A stretch of DNA of 64,000 bases from Pyrrhosoma nymphula (Eukaryota > Arthropoda > Insecta > Odonata > Coenagrionidae). Each line of letters opens with the position of its first letter. Position 1 is the stretch's first letter. The translations under genes were made by a program, and so were the position numbers. The notes under the pieces were generated by a model. The model saw only the letters and a list, made by a program, of their open reading frames with translations, did no database searches and was not told where the DNA came from. The stretch covers positions 5,999,941 through 6,063,940 of the forward strand of contig OY754339.1 of assembly GCA_963573305.1 (NCBI GenBank). The letters are read 5' to 3'. Shown in pieces: positions 20,101-32,900 of the stretch.

Positions 20101-23100
20101 CTACTAAGAGGTGTGAATGTAATAATTTAATTTGAATGTGTAGAAATTTATTATTCTTATACATTGCACCTTTTATTGAAAAGTCTCATGCAATAATTGT
20201 TTTCGTTCTGGGAAAATAAAAGAATAGATAGAATTGGTACACCAATCTATATGAGGTGATTCGTATGAACAAATTTTAACACATACATACATTCACAAAA
20301 TGCCTGAGACTTTTTGGGACTGAATAACTGTTTACTGTGAATATTATGAAAAATATTAAACGAAATTAATTACCTAGTCAAATTTTTCACAGTTTAAAAC
20401 AATATTCCATTGGTTACAATATATGTATGGTTAAGATTAACATTTTGGATGGAGGTAAATAGGCACAGATTAATATTATTAAGGTAACATTGGGGACACA
20501 CTCGACAATATCATGATCATATGTACAAAATGGAAAGTTATAGAAAAAAGAGAAAATTTGCATGTCAGATAACATTTTCAGTTTTCACTTTCTTGTGCAC
20601 CAGAAACGGAAAGTCAATTTACTCGGTATTTTAGCTCAGAATAATATCTATATACAGTTAGTACACCACAGAGGGTGCTAGTTCAGTGAAAATCGACTGT
20701 TTTTAGTCCCTAATTCCACAAGGCATACTAAAATATGTATGGGTGATTGATCTATCCTTCGTGTTATACATATCTACTGTCACACACATTTTTATCTTTA
20801 TTTTACAACAATAATTTTTTTATATATTTTTTCATACGTTCAAATCCAAATTCATCAAAGCATATAAATAACACTGACCAGTGGCACCGTAAAAACAGTT
20901 GCAACATTATTTGTCAGAAATGTTCCTGAAACTTGACAGAAATTGAGATGCAGGCCTATTTTCATTTTGCATAATAGACTTTCCCATTCCACGGCTAATG
21001 CACACATACACATGAGAGTGTTGTCTGACATAATCTACTTCCAGAAATAATCCTACAAATAGACAGGAAAAGAAAAGCTTGCCATGAAAGTGAGAAAACT
21101 TAGTCGTAATGAGCAAGCACCACTTTAACAGGATTATGAGCACCATTAGTATAAAAGGAATGACATCACACTGCAGTTGCAGTCTTTTACAACCATCTCG
21201 CAAGGTTTCAACAACACCTTAGAAAATCTGGAGAATATACATTAATGAACGGCAGTGTTTTTCTAATTTCAGTAGTTTTATAAACCATTTATTCTCTGTG
21301 AAACTTAGGAAAATGCCCTCCAATGATGAGCAAGTAAATTTGGCATCTTTGTAGCTGTATTGAACATAGCCAAGGTGTACAAAGGGGTGCACAAGATAAT
21401 ATGGCAATATCAAATAAATTGCCAATTATAATTTAGAAACACCTATAGATGCCAAAATATGCATCCATTATTTCATTTGATCAACATAACGACAAAACAT
21501 ACAACAACAATATTAATGGTTCTTACTTGATCTGAAATAATTAACCATTTAATATTAGAATTATTATTGCATAGAGAATGTGACAATTATCAAAATAATA
21601 AATAACTAATGCATTGAAGCACATTTTTTGAGCAACCAAGTAGCCACTCATTAACAGTCACATTTTAGCAATCACTAATTTTCAAAGTACATATATATGG
21701 AGACTCAACATAATTACATTTGCATTACTGAGAAAAACAAATCAGCTGAATGCTTTTGTCTAGAATACAAATTTTGCTTTAGAGAGAATATGAGGACAAA
21801 AGGTAGTAAAAAACATGAAACAGTAACAAAAATAATAAAAAGTACAAGCCAACATGATTCAATCTAAAAAAATAACCAAAATAGCCAAGTTTTATGGAAA
21901 CAAGCTATATATATATAAAATTTCACATGCACACCAGTCGTTAATTAAATTATTCCACTCTTTCCTCATTAAATATTTAGAGCTTTGCATTTTCAATACA
22001 TCCTAAGTCCTCATGCACCTATGGAAAAAAATATTTGCATCCTATGAGTACTTCTGTACAGGTTCTTTTAATTGGATCCATAATACCAAGAACATGATAA
22101 CAAAAAGTATCAATCAAACACTAATTTACAGTTTCAAAACATAACACCTTACTGAAAGGTGGCAAGAGGATAGGCCCACTTGCATGCCAGCCACTCTAAA
22201 TTGCAAAAAGAGCCATTACACATAGTAAGAAATGCAGCACAGGTCCAAGTTTACTAATGCTTACTCTTCAAAAGAGAATCAATGGCAATAAAGCCACATT
22301 CCTTATAGGCCGAAAGATGTACCATGGAAAATAACTCGGCAACCAATTAATATATACATCAACCCAGCAGTGGGTGGAATAGGAAATAATGTGACTGTTT
22401 TCTAAAATGGGAGAAAAATGACCAACTTAATTAGATACAAAAATATATATGAAGATCCATTTTAAAAGACGATACTTTAACATATCCAACGGAAGTAGGT
22501 GGGATGAAATGATGTAAGCACTAATGGCAAATCTTTGAAATCATATTCCCTTAATAGAGTTTCATGATGGCCTAAAATATTTGGGAGTTCTGTAAAATAA
22601 AAAAAACTTTGTGAAGGGAAGGTACAATAATGTATCTTGTCATAATAAATTACAGCCCTAACTATTATATACAAAAACAATAACACCATTCAAAGAGCAC
22701 AGCTATCACTTAATACACAATGGTAATGCTCAATTTCTCTTTCCCATAATTTTGTAGTCTCTAGTCAATTAAATTAAAAGGATAACCTGAGTCCTCCTCC
22801 AAGAGTCCACATTATGCACAATCAAACTGTAATCCACCAACTTGTCATCACCACTGCAGAATCACAACCAAATGTACTTCAGTATTCACTCCCACAAATG
22901 TCTTGTGAAATAACACATAAAAGGACACCATGACATCTACCTACAGTATCAGCAACAAAGCTGATCATAGTCTAGAGTCATAAATTTGCATTGTCAAAAC
23001 ACAATTTCTCGTGGGTCACCCCTTTGGGAAATGAGGGAATCCACCATCCCTATTGCTCCCATACCATCAGGCTCTCCTTTCACGTCCCACATTTTTTAAC

Positions 23101-23917
23101 ATACTGACTCAATGTTTTCACACGCCACTAGGCTTAAAGGCTAATGTAACAAAATGGGCACCAGCGTAACAACCTGATACATAACGGTTTTTGGGAATCA
23201 AATTGTTGCAAACTTGTACCATGAAAGAAACAAATAAACAGCATAAACAATGAATGGAGAAGAGCCCGAAACCAAAATAAAACGATAACTTAAACATTAG
23301 AGAAAACAAATATGACTGCAAGGCCTCCACACCAAATTTGATATTCAGAATCTTACATTTATAGTGATGGACGTTCCTCGTTTGACAGGAGGGCTGGCAT
23401 ATATAGTTTTGACTTTCACCCCCCTTTCTTCTTCCTTTTCTCCAAATGCATTTCACCACACAGTAGCCAAAATGTACACAATCACTCACACACACGCACA
23501 CCTTTTTTCTACAAAGCTTTAGTCCCATAATATAGGGCAAAAGAATCCTACTTTCCCACTACCCTCGGCAGATAGCAGACCCACAGTTCATACACTTACA
23601 AAGGTCTCTGCTGGGGAAAAGTAAGGCTCGTGACCATATTCACTGTAACGGGAGGAACACACAGGCAGGTACGAGGATACTTGGATAGGGGGAGAGTGGT
23701 CAGTCTTTGAACCATGCACACTTGATTATTTCACCTGACCATGAAGTCATTTTATCTATATAAGGGCCACAAGGATTATTTGACTGAATGATAGAAGGAG
23801 AAAAAAAGATTCCACTTTGTGCCACCGATATGGATGGCCATTGACATCAAGAGAATCTAGTCCATCCATGGCAGTAGAAAAATAAGTCTTAAGAGCCAAC
23901 TGCACATGGCGATGAAG
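17146..23917 (-). other. fs(1)h: Probable long 3' UTR of fs(1)h plus intergenic DNA
   Basis: AT-rich stretch of 6.8 kb between the fs(1)h stop codon and the end of Ctr1. It has no coding frame above background and, apart from one 240-bp MITE (18745-18984), no recognised TE, in contrast to the rest of the window. Low TE density next to a stop codon suggests a long 3' UTR, but several minus-strand AATAAA hexamers (for example near 18.2, 18.45, 20.15 and 20.8 kb) are possible ends and I cannot choose among them. Confidence 0.4.
18745..18984. mobile_element. hAT-type MITE, 240 bp, with 8-bp target duplication
   Basis: The ends TAGTGGCGTACG and CGTACGCCACTG are inverted repeats. GTTCTAGG is duplicated at 18737-18744 and 18985-18992. 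Just inside the left end lies a palindrome, GGACATAAATGTCC. There is no coding capacity. Confidence 0.9.
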
Positions 23918-23983
23918 CTACAGGGATTCTTCAAAAGCAGCCATTAAATCACTCTGCAAATTCATATCAATTTGGCTTGCCAT
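23918..23983 (-). CDS. fs(1)h: fs(1)h terminal exon: P-TEFb-interaction motif
   Basis: Acceptor TTTTTTTGCAG, then 21 codons (MASQIDMNLQSDLMAAFEES plus Leu) and TAG at 23920-23918. The IDMN.QSDL...FEE pattern is the end of human BRD4 and fly Fs(1)h-L, which binds cyclin T1/CDK9. Phase 0 on entry, matching the Ala codon that ends the previous exon. Confidence 0.96.
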   Translation of the reverse strand: MASQIDMNLQSDLMAAFEESL

Positions 23984-26900
23984 CTGCAAAAAAATAGAAG
24001 GCAACACATAAGTAACAATTAATAGTCAATTTTTCCAAGTATTTTACATGAAACTCATAAGTTTCCTTTAAAAAATTTCCATTGAGTCTAAGCAACTAGA
24101 AACGTGTGACCTTCCAGCACTAACTGCTGTGGTGTATACAAATAGTTCTCAGTGATGAACTATTTCTCAAGTTGTGATGCAAATTTCCGAAGGGTATTAT
24201 GGTGGGAATATTTCTCTTTTTGGGGTTTCCAACCCATCATTCAATTTGGACCTGAAAAGGCAACAATATCTGCCACATTATCATCCATTACAAGGAACAA
24301 TGTGGTGGAATCCTTGTTAAAGGCTTTTACAGAGTATTTCTTTGGAAAGATCTGGTATTTTGGGTTCTCGGCCAAGTACTTCCAATTTTTTGGACAAAAT
24401 GGAAGTTCGTGGCAGAGAACCCGATATACTGGAACTTTCCAAACAATGTGGTGGAACCCAAAAGAGCAGAATATCAATCCTATTTCTTAAGTGACAGCCA
24501 GTTCACAACATCTACACCTACATAATATATCCTATGAGCCACAACAAGGAGAGTTGCAGTAGGTGTTAGAACACCAGTCATATAAAGGGGCAAAAAGTGA
24601 AATTTTTTTAATAGAAATGCGTTTTGCTCTGTTCTCGTCGGATCATTAATAGTGCATGGGAAGAAATGATTCTTAATCTTATCTATTCCACAGTGACTTT
24701 CCTTAAATCTGTTGATTTTGTCGGTCCACTAGATGAAGTGTGAGGGTTAAGTGATAATTCTTAAGCACAGTGGTAAATATCACTCAACGGAAGTTTAGAT
24801 GTAGGGATATCAACAGAGTAACATTTCCCAAAGCATGAATCCAGTTGAGATTCACCGAGCTGTGGAGGGCAATCACATTCCTGAGGAACCTTTTCTCATC
24901 CTCCCAAGATTACTCCCCATAGCACTCCATCTTCTGGCATTTGAAGGCCAATCGCACCTAAAAGAGTCTTTGTTCAGAGGGTTCACTCAAGCAATACCTT
25001 TCCAAAAACACTTTGACCTTGAAGCAAGCAAAGCCGCCCAACCCCAACTGTAACAATAAGAACTAGCCCTCAACTCAGTTATAATTTTACTCATAGACAC
25101 AGAAGTTTTCATCTTTGAAAGGTCAAAACATTGGTAAGTAGGAACACACAGTTCTAATATTTCAGTTGTTGACTGTTGATCTGACTCACTTTCCTATTTC
25201 TACTTTCCATAATCCTATAGTTATGGGTAAATTAAGAGTAATTTCTAGGTTAAAATATCTTGTCAGACAAAAATAGTAGTGCTTCAGAGTAACATGCTTC
25301 CACAGTTAAGGCCATGCTGCCCTCACTCTCTCCCACACGCAGGAAGGGACAAAAACATCTCGGCTTAACTAGATGATCAATCCATCCAAATTCAAGTTGT
25401 CTTCATGATGCTTACTTCAATGAATGAGTGGGACCTGTTGTTTCCATTGCGGCAGGCAAATGCTTGTTGGTCAAAAGGTTAACTAAAGCCATAATTAATC
25501 AAGTTAATAATGTTAGTTGGATAATGCAATGGAGAACATATTGGTCAAAAGCCAAATATTCACTACTGGGTTTAAGCAAACTTTTCTTCTCCTAGAATTC
25601 AATATCCTTTTATCCTTAACCACAAGCTATTTGAGTCTGTCATGCATTTCTTATCCCCATTTCTTGCTTCCCTATAAACCTTCACCAGCACATTATCACC
25701 TCATGAAATATTTTATCCATATGAGTGAACATATACAGGAATAAAGTTCCTCTGTTATAGCTTTTAGGGAATGAGGAGATAGGACAGGTTGACATGAGTC
25801 TACTTCTCTCCAATTGGGTTGTTTTCCACACCAGACTTCTGTAGTTCTGGCCTCTTAAAAAAAATTTTTAATCCAATAATGAAATAGTTGGACCATCTAA
25901 TCTGAAAAAATACGTTCTATAAGTAACACAACCCACATAAAACTTGGCTCATGGCAGATTGAGTTCACCTGAATGAATAGCAAGTGAATAATTAATCACA
26001 ATTATTTTACCACCTTCAAATGGTATTTTTCTTCAAGTTCTTCATTCCATCCAAAATCATTATCTATCTATTTTTAAAGATACAAAATGGATTTCCAAAA
26101 TTGAAGGTAGGAAGTGCAGTCATGCCTCGTTTAGCGCAACCTGCGTTAGTGCAAATTTATCTCAAATTGGAACTTCCCCAATGCCACCCTTTCTCAAATC
26201 CCTTTAACTTCACCTCTCCCTTGAGACCCACAAGTACCAACAAAGTTGCTCTCAATTGATGCCACATGACATTATTTTTATCCCTTTACTCTTCTAATTT
26301 TTATATTTACATCAAAAGAAAGAAAAATAATTGACAATAAACATTCTCATTCATGGGCTAGACCATAAATAATTACAGCTTTTAACAGATTTTGCGAGGA
26401 TGATCCAAACTTTGACTGCAGTATCACCGTGGAATGTCAAGGCTTGGGAAGTTTATCCTGTTACGGAGAACTAATTCCCTGGGGCCATATTCTGTAATTC
26501 GGGTGATGACTATCACCTGTGATGAACATCACCAAAAAACTTCACCCGTCATCACCGTTTACAATTCTGTTGCCGGGGGTAGAAGTTCCACCACCCGGTG
26601 ATGGCACAGTGATATGAGGCTATGGTGATATGTATGAAAACGTCTTGGAATGATTCTCACTAATTCTCTGGAGCCAAGGATGGTGGACTCCTAAAACAGA
26701 AGACGATCTAATGTAAACAAAACAGCTGACTTGGACTGCTGCAGATGCTGTGTTTGTGAAGCTCACGATTGGGAAATGTAGCGGAGATTCTCTAAAAATG
26801 CCTGCGGAATAAGAGTACACTCTATATTAAGAGGAATTATCTTTCTACGTGAATAAAGCTGCTTGTATAGTGCACACGAGAACCTCGCGTGAACATATTG

Positions 26901-29900
26901 AGGATATTTATATATCATAACTGCGCGTTTACATTACTTCAAGTTCCTCTCCTAGGTTGTGTTTAATGATTTCGGTATCCAGTTTTCTCCAGTTGCCAAT
27001 TCTTCAGTGTCCAATAATGTTAGATATCGTGGGGAATTGCAGGAAAATATAAAGGGGACATCGTGGTAAATTAATGTGATGAAATAAGTGTATGCTCCAA
27101 ATAAATGTTCATCAGAATATTCCGAAAGAAAAAAGCATATTCCCAATATATACCCGAGAATATTTGCTTAAATATTGCCGTGACATATTGGAGTACGACC
27201 ACAAGTTTCATTTCGATTTTTTCATTTACTCCCTTCACATAATATCAGTGGTTTGTGAGTTTTAATGAGAAAGAAAACCTTTGAAAGAATGGAGGTATAG
27301 GACCCAAAAGCGTGATTAATTATGCCTGCGTATAGTAAAATAATTGCATGGCAACTATTCACTTAATTATCTCTAATTCTTCCATAAATGAAAATTATGT
27401 ACTAAAATTACATGGTTAGATTTTAACACTAAGCATCAGCATCAATATATCCCATTTTCACGAGCTATGTGAACTCATATTTGGTAGTATCACAAAAAGA
27501 AGTATGCAAAAAGTAGGGAGGTGAAACCATTTTCCACTTGAATAACTATATGCATCCTAATATGAACCCAAGCTTCACTAACCCAGGGCTATCGTCTTAA
27601 AAGATTATTTATTTGGCTTCTTAATTACATATGCACCCGGAACTTGTTATCAAAATCACCATTCACCTAATAGAATAAAGTTTTCTGTTTGAACAAACGT
27701 TTCTTGGGAGCTCCATCAGTCATTTTTTATTACAAATATTATAGTTTTACACGCTTAAATATTCTGCAGAGCACAAAAATTACGCTAATTACGTATGTAA
27801 GATTATCCATCAGCTGATGACAACATCGACGTTTCGATGCCATATTGGGATTTGATGGGATAAGACCGGCTATTTTGGCAGTGATGTCGTTTCACCCCGT
27901 TTTGGGTGAAGAACATCACCTCGCTAGCATACAGAATCGCAAAGGCAGTGATGAGTGATGTGGTATCGTAAGCAGTCGCTCATCACCATTGATACTAGTT
28001 ACAGAATAAGACCTCTGGATTGACACAGCTAAAGGCCAGACAATTATAGATGCTTTAGTTGTTACAAAATCACACCCACTGGTCAACAAGTGCAATTGAA
28101 TAAAACCATATCCAACAGCAATATTAACAAAATGTCCTCCTTTGCATTTAATTTCATTAAAAGAAAGTAATGAATTATTTTTACCTTTTTGATGTTGTTT
28201 TTCGCATACGCTTAGTGTCTGTTTAAGAGCATCCTCATTTGAACTTAGCAAAATGCTATTTGTGTTTGTATCTAGAGGAATAAATATTAAGTATTTTATT
28301 TTTTGTGTTGTTCAACCTTCCTTCGCTAATAGCGAATATGATTTTCAAACTTGCGGGATCCAGGTAACAAACCTCAAGTAGCCTTTGCGTAAATAATTAA
28401 ACCCATTTGCCGCTAGATGTCAGCTCACCGAAACAAAAGAAAAATGAAAACTCGCTTCTGGGAGGGAAATTTAAAACTATGTGCAAGAACAAGTTTTACA
28501 TGAGAAAAAAAGAAATTAATCAAGCACCTAATACATTTAAAAATATTTGTAAAGATAAATGATTATTACAATGAATGCTTTCATTGCTTTGAATTGAAAT
28601 ACATATTGTTTCTGAGAATTTACCTACCCAATTTCTACGTAGCTGGAAACTCATTCATGTCTTCCCTATGTTCAAATGGTCTTGTTTTAAGAAAATTTGA
28701 TTCACGCAAATACCCCTGGGAATGCATCTTTTGTGCTAAACGAGGCATACCTTTACTTGAACAATGGATCAACTTTAAAAATACACACAAAATATATACT
28801 TACAGCTTCTCGTCTTCTCCTTTCCTGCTCCCTTAATCGCTGCCTCTCTCTCTCCGCTGCAGATTTGTCTGCCCCGCCAGATGGCGTGCTTGGCAAAGGA
28901 GGGCCCACTGACCCAGGAACTGGTACTCCTGTGTTCCCAGGGATTCCAGTTCCGGCCACAGATACAGGACTTGGAGCCTCTTGATTCGTTGGTGCCAAAG
29001 ATGGTACAGAACTGGCAGAAGGAACAGTAGACAACGAAGATGATCCTTTAGCACCTGAAGACAGGTCGTCAGACCGGGATGCTTGCTGCTCAGCAACAGC
29101 TTTCCTGCGGAAAGAATTTGAACTGTTGGGGGCCCACAACATGTGCCCAAGCTTTTTTTAACAACACGATTCTTCATCCTTTTATTTTCTTTTCCATGCA
29201 AATCTCAAAAAAATACACGAATCCACCAGAAGTTATTCTGCTGCAACAATTCAAAATTATAAGCAAAAAAATAAAGACCACTCAAATTGTAAATGGCAAC
29301 ACAGGTATCTGGAGCATTGAAAATAAACCTCTGACAGCAGGAACTTAAGATTTGGACTTCAATGCTCTCCTGGTTCCATGTTTTTCATGTCTGAATATTT
29401 CCAGGAGAAAGTATTGTGCAACTTTGGAAATCAATTATTTAATAATATTTATGTGCAACGAAAATAAAACCTGTGCATTTTCCACTCTTCTATAATTCAC
29501 AATTTTCTTTTTCACCACTGTAGTACGGGAGGAGAGAGAAACACAAAAAATCATCACCCACCTTGCTTTCTCCAGGGCGTCCTCCTCCTCTTTCTCACGC
29601 CTCCTTTCATTCTCCATCCTCAGTCTCTCTTTCTCAGCTTGCTCTTTTTGATGCCTTCGTAATTCCTGTTGCTCTATGAGGGCTCTTTGCTGTAAACATC
29701 AAGGGTCATTGAAAATAACATGTTACCTTGCATTCTGCAGGCCTAAATCACTCTCTAATAATTCGATAATGATTCATACTAGGAAGCTAAATGAATGGCA
29801 AAGTTAACTCTTTTGAAATCTGATAAGAAAAATACTACTCAATTTTTCAATAGAAAAAAAATATCAAGTGCAAATGATAGAAAGTAGCCATACAATCCAA

Positions 29901-32900
29901 GGAGACCCTGGAGCCTAGAGAGAAAAATATGATTACGTCTAAGTTTAAAGCTACTCAACAAGTAATACACCATCCAGAATAGATAGGGAGTTCATAGAAA
30001 TGAAAGGAAACTGTTATTACAGTGAAACCTGTCTTTTACACTTTTGAGGGGGACAAAGGACATTAAAATACAGTAGAGTCTTGATTTTACGTAACTCCTT
30101 GGGACCCAAAAATGTAAAATCAAATTATGTAAAATCAAGATATTAGTGGATTTTGAAAAATATGCTAAGATTTCACAATGTATGAGAAGACAATGATGTT
30201 TAAACTATTTTCACTACAAAGAGATCATTATTACATACATATTACACTGTAGAAAATAAAACTATTTTAATTGTGGTGGAGAGATAATTAAATTTTATAT
30301 TATAATTATTTTTAAAGGGAAATCACCTTTCTCCGTTTTTTTGGTGGTGCAAGATCTATGAACATTTTTTATTTTATACTAGTCAGGAGAATTGAATGCA
30401 AATATATAATGGAGAAAATTTCTTCTTTTTATGCTCTTCCGCCTCTAAGTAAAAATGACCCCTAGATGCGGCAGTGGCGGATACAGAAAAAACTCAAGGG
30501 GTGGGGGATTGTAGCTTTCAAACTGCCTGGCAGCGACTCTGCTTCCCTTATATATGTAGCTCAGTTGTTTCGAGAACATTAGGTGCCAGAATGTTCGCTT
30601 CCAGACTTTTAAGGAGTGTGAACAAATACAAACAGTAAAATATTCGCGACTTTTCTCAAACAAATGCCAGACAGAATAACGTATCGAGATCACTAGAATG
30701 GCTGCGACTTTTCTTGTCGGTTAGCTATCTATGTGCCAGACAGAAACGTATAAAATTTGATGACGCGGACGCGCGTGCGTTTTACATAAGAAAGTACAAC
30801 TACTCGATAGCCCACGATAGCCTGACTTGAGTCGACTGACGAAAGACATGAACGAATAGCGTGCGGGCTGACTGGTGGGGACGGCACGGGTGGCAACGCG
30901 GGCGGCCCCGCAAGGGGGGGGCGCGAGCCCCCCGCACCCCCATATGTATCCGCCACTGATTGTGAGATGCGGTAGCCTTGACTGTCGCACACCACTGTAT
31001 ATGGAGGAACTGTGGGCGAAATGTGTCATCCTTCGCCTCAGCGGCAGCATCTAAATATTACCACGTGCCATCGGCAGGGCAATCACTTGACTCTGAATCG
31101 ACAAAATGTTACCAGCGCTTTGTTATGATCTGGCAAAACTCCCTGCCCGGGCTTGTGGGAGTGACAATGTCGCATTTGATGATCCAGCACCTATGCTTTC
31201 GTCGCTGAAAAGTGTTGCTTGCGCCCACTGAAATATATCTGCAAAATCGCTACGCGTCTCACCAATGCATAGAAATGTCGTAACATTGTAACACTTTTTC
31301 GCACTCGTTAGGAAGCTGTCAGTTCATCCGTTTCGATGAGGAAAATTCATTATTCTCAAATTAAATTTCGTCTGTGTGAATTCTACAAAGGCACAACTAA
31401 TAAATCCAAGCGACATTGTGAATGGTAAAATTTCCTATTCTGACCTTTCGCAGCAAACTTAACCGTGCTCACACGTAGATTTTTCAATTGAGGCATATGA
31501 ATGTCATTAACCTTTAGCGTCCGTGCGGTCCCGAAAGGGACCACCTAATGTTTTCGTTTATGGCCTTGCGGTCCCTTTAGGGACCGCTGAGACACACTTC
31601 GCTTAAAATCGGCTTATAATGAGTTTCGTCGCTGAGATAGTGTAAATATTATTTTAGGCTCCTGGAATGACACTGGCTAAGATCAGAAAATAGGTTACAC
31701 TTGCCATTTGACTATGCGTCGGTCATCGCATTTGATATCAGTTTCTCGCCTTTCCAACTCTATTTGACTCGCGTACTCCCTTATCTCTCTCCTGGTTATC
31801 TCGAACCTTTCTTTCCTCTCATCAGCTGACCTTGACGTTGGGCGTAAACACTTCTGGGTGGCCAGAGCACATGGTTGGATCTTTTCCTTACCACACAAAC
31901 AAAGATTACGATGGAACTCTCTCAGTTATTTCCATTCCTCAGTTCCATGCTTGGTGTCTTTTCGGACGGTTACCACGAGAACGGTTTTTATCCAAAGGAG
32001 TGTGGTTTTTATATTATTTTTATACCAATTATGCAATGGCTCAGAACCTTACGGATAAGGATATAGAGGTGTTTCTTCAAAGTGATTCGGAGGCAGATAA
32101 GGACCCATCTGATTCGAGTGACGGAGAGTCAGAAGATGAGTGCCCCTTGGCTCCTGGTCCCGGCGGTGAATGGATCAAATTCAGTCAACGCATCCGCACC
32201 GGGAACCGGAATATTCCCTTCTCGGGCGAGGACAGTGGATTCCGGAGAGAAGAGGCCCTTCACGTGCATCGAGATTCATCTCCTGGGGAAATATTTCTTC
32301 TCTTCTTCGCAGAGATTATTCATGTGCTCGTTGAGGAGACTAACAGGTACTACAGTCAGTACGTGGATGCACTAGGTGAACACGAAGGACCATCACCAAG
32401 TCCTGAGGCGACCACTGATGAAATGTTTTCTTTTCTGTCTCTTGTCATTCAAATGGGACATGACGTACGTGACACACTGAAAGATTACTGGTCAACACTG
32501 GAACAATTTCATACACCATTTTTCAGAAATATAATGCCTCGCGACAGATTCCTGCACATACTCCGATTTCTCCATTTCAGTGATAATCGTCATCAACCTG
32601 ACAAAAATGACGATGATCATGACCGATTTTGGAAGTTGAGACATATTTTTGATAAACTCAATGCTTCTTATGCAAAATTTTATAAACCGAGCGAAAATTT
32701 GGCAGTGGATGAAATAATTGTTTTATTCAAAGGCAGAGTCATTTTCAAGCAATATATACCAAAAAAACATAAACTATTTGGAGTAAAAATATATAAAATT
32801 TGTGATTCCACTGGCTATACTTATATGTCATAAGTTTAAGTAGTATATTTAGGAAAAGACAAAAAAAAGGCGACTGCGACAATGTCGGTGACACATGCGA

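Larger units (their letters stand above)
23984..28803 (-). other. fs(1)h: fs(1)h last intron
   Basis: Donor GTAAGTATAT, acceptor TTTTTTTGCAG on the minus strand. It contains a hairpin (24362-24422) and two putative DNA transposons with weakly defined ends (26117-28750 and 26481-28017). The interval 24480-26116 has no supported feature. Confidence 0.85.

Noticed and set aside
27805..27825. CATCAGCTGATGACAAC as a hammerhead core
   Set aside because: No GAAA or stem II follows at the right distance. It is one of many TGATGA/CATCA words of the surrounding repeat.
28594..28984. Plus-strand frames around 28.6-29.0 kb as a gene
   Set aside because: They overlap the fs(1)h exon on the other strand and have no homology of their own.
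32823..32850. Short intron removing the two piggyBac stop codons
   Set aside because: The only GT...AG span that removes them is about 20 bp, too short to be spliced.
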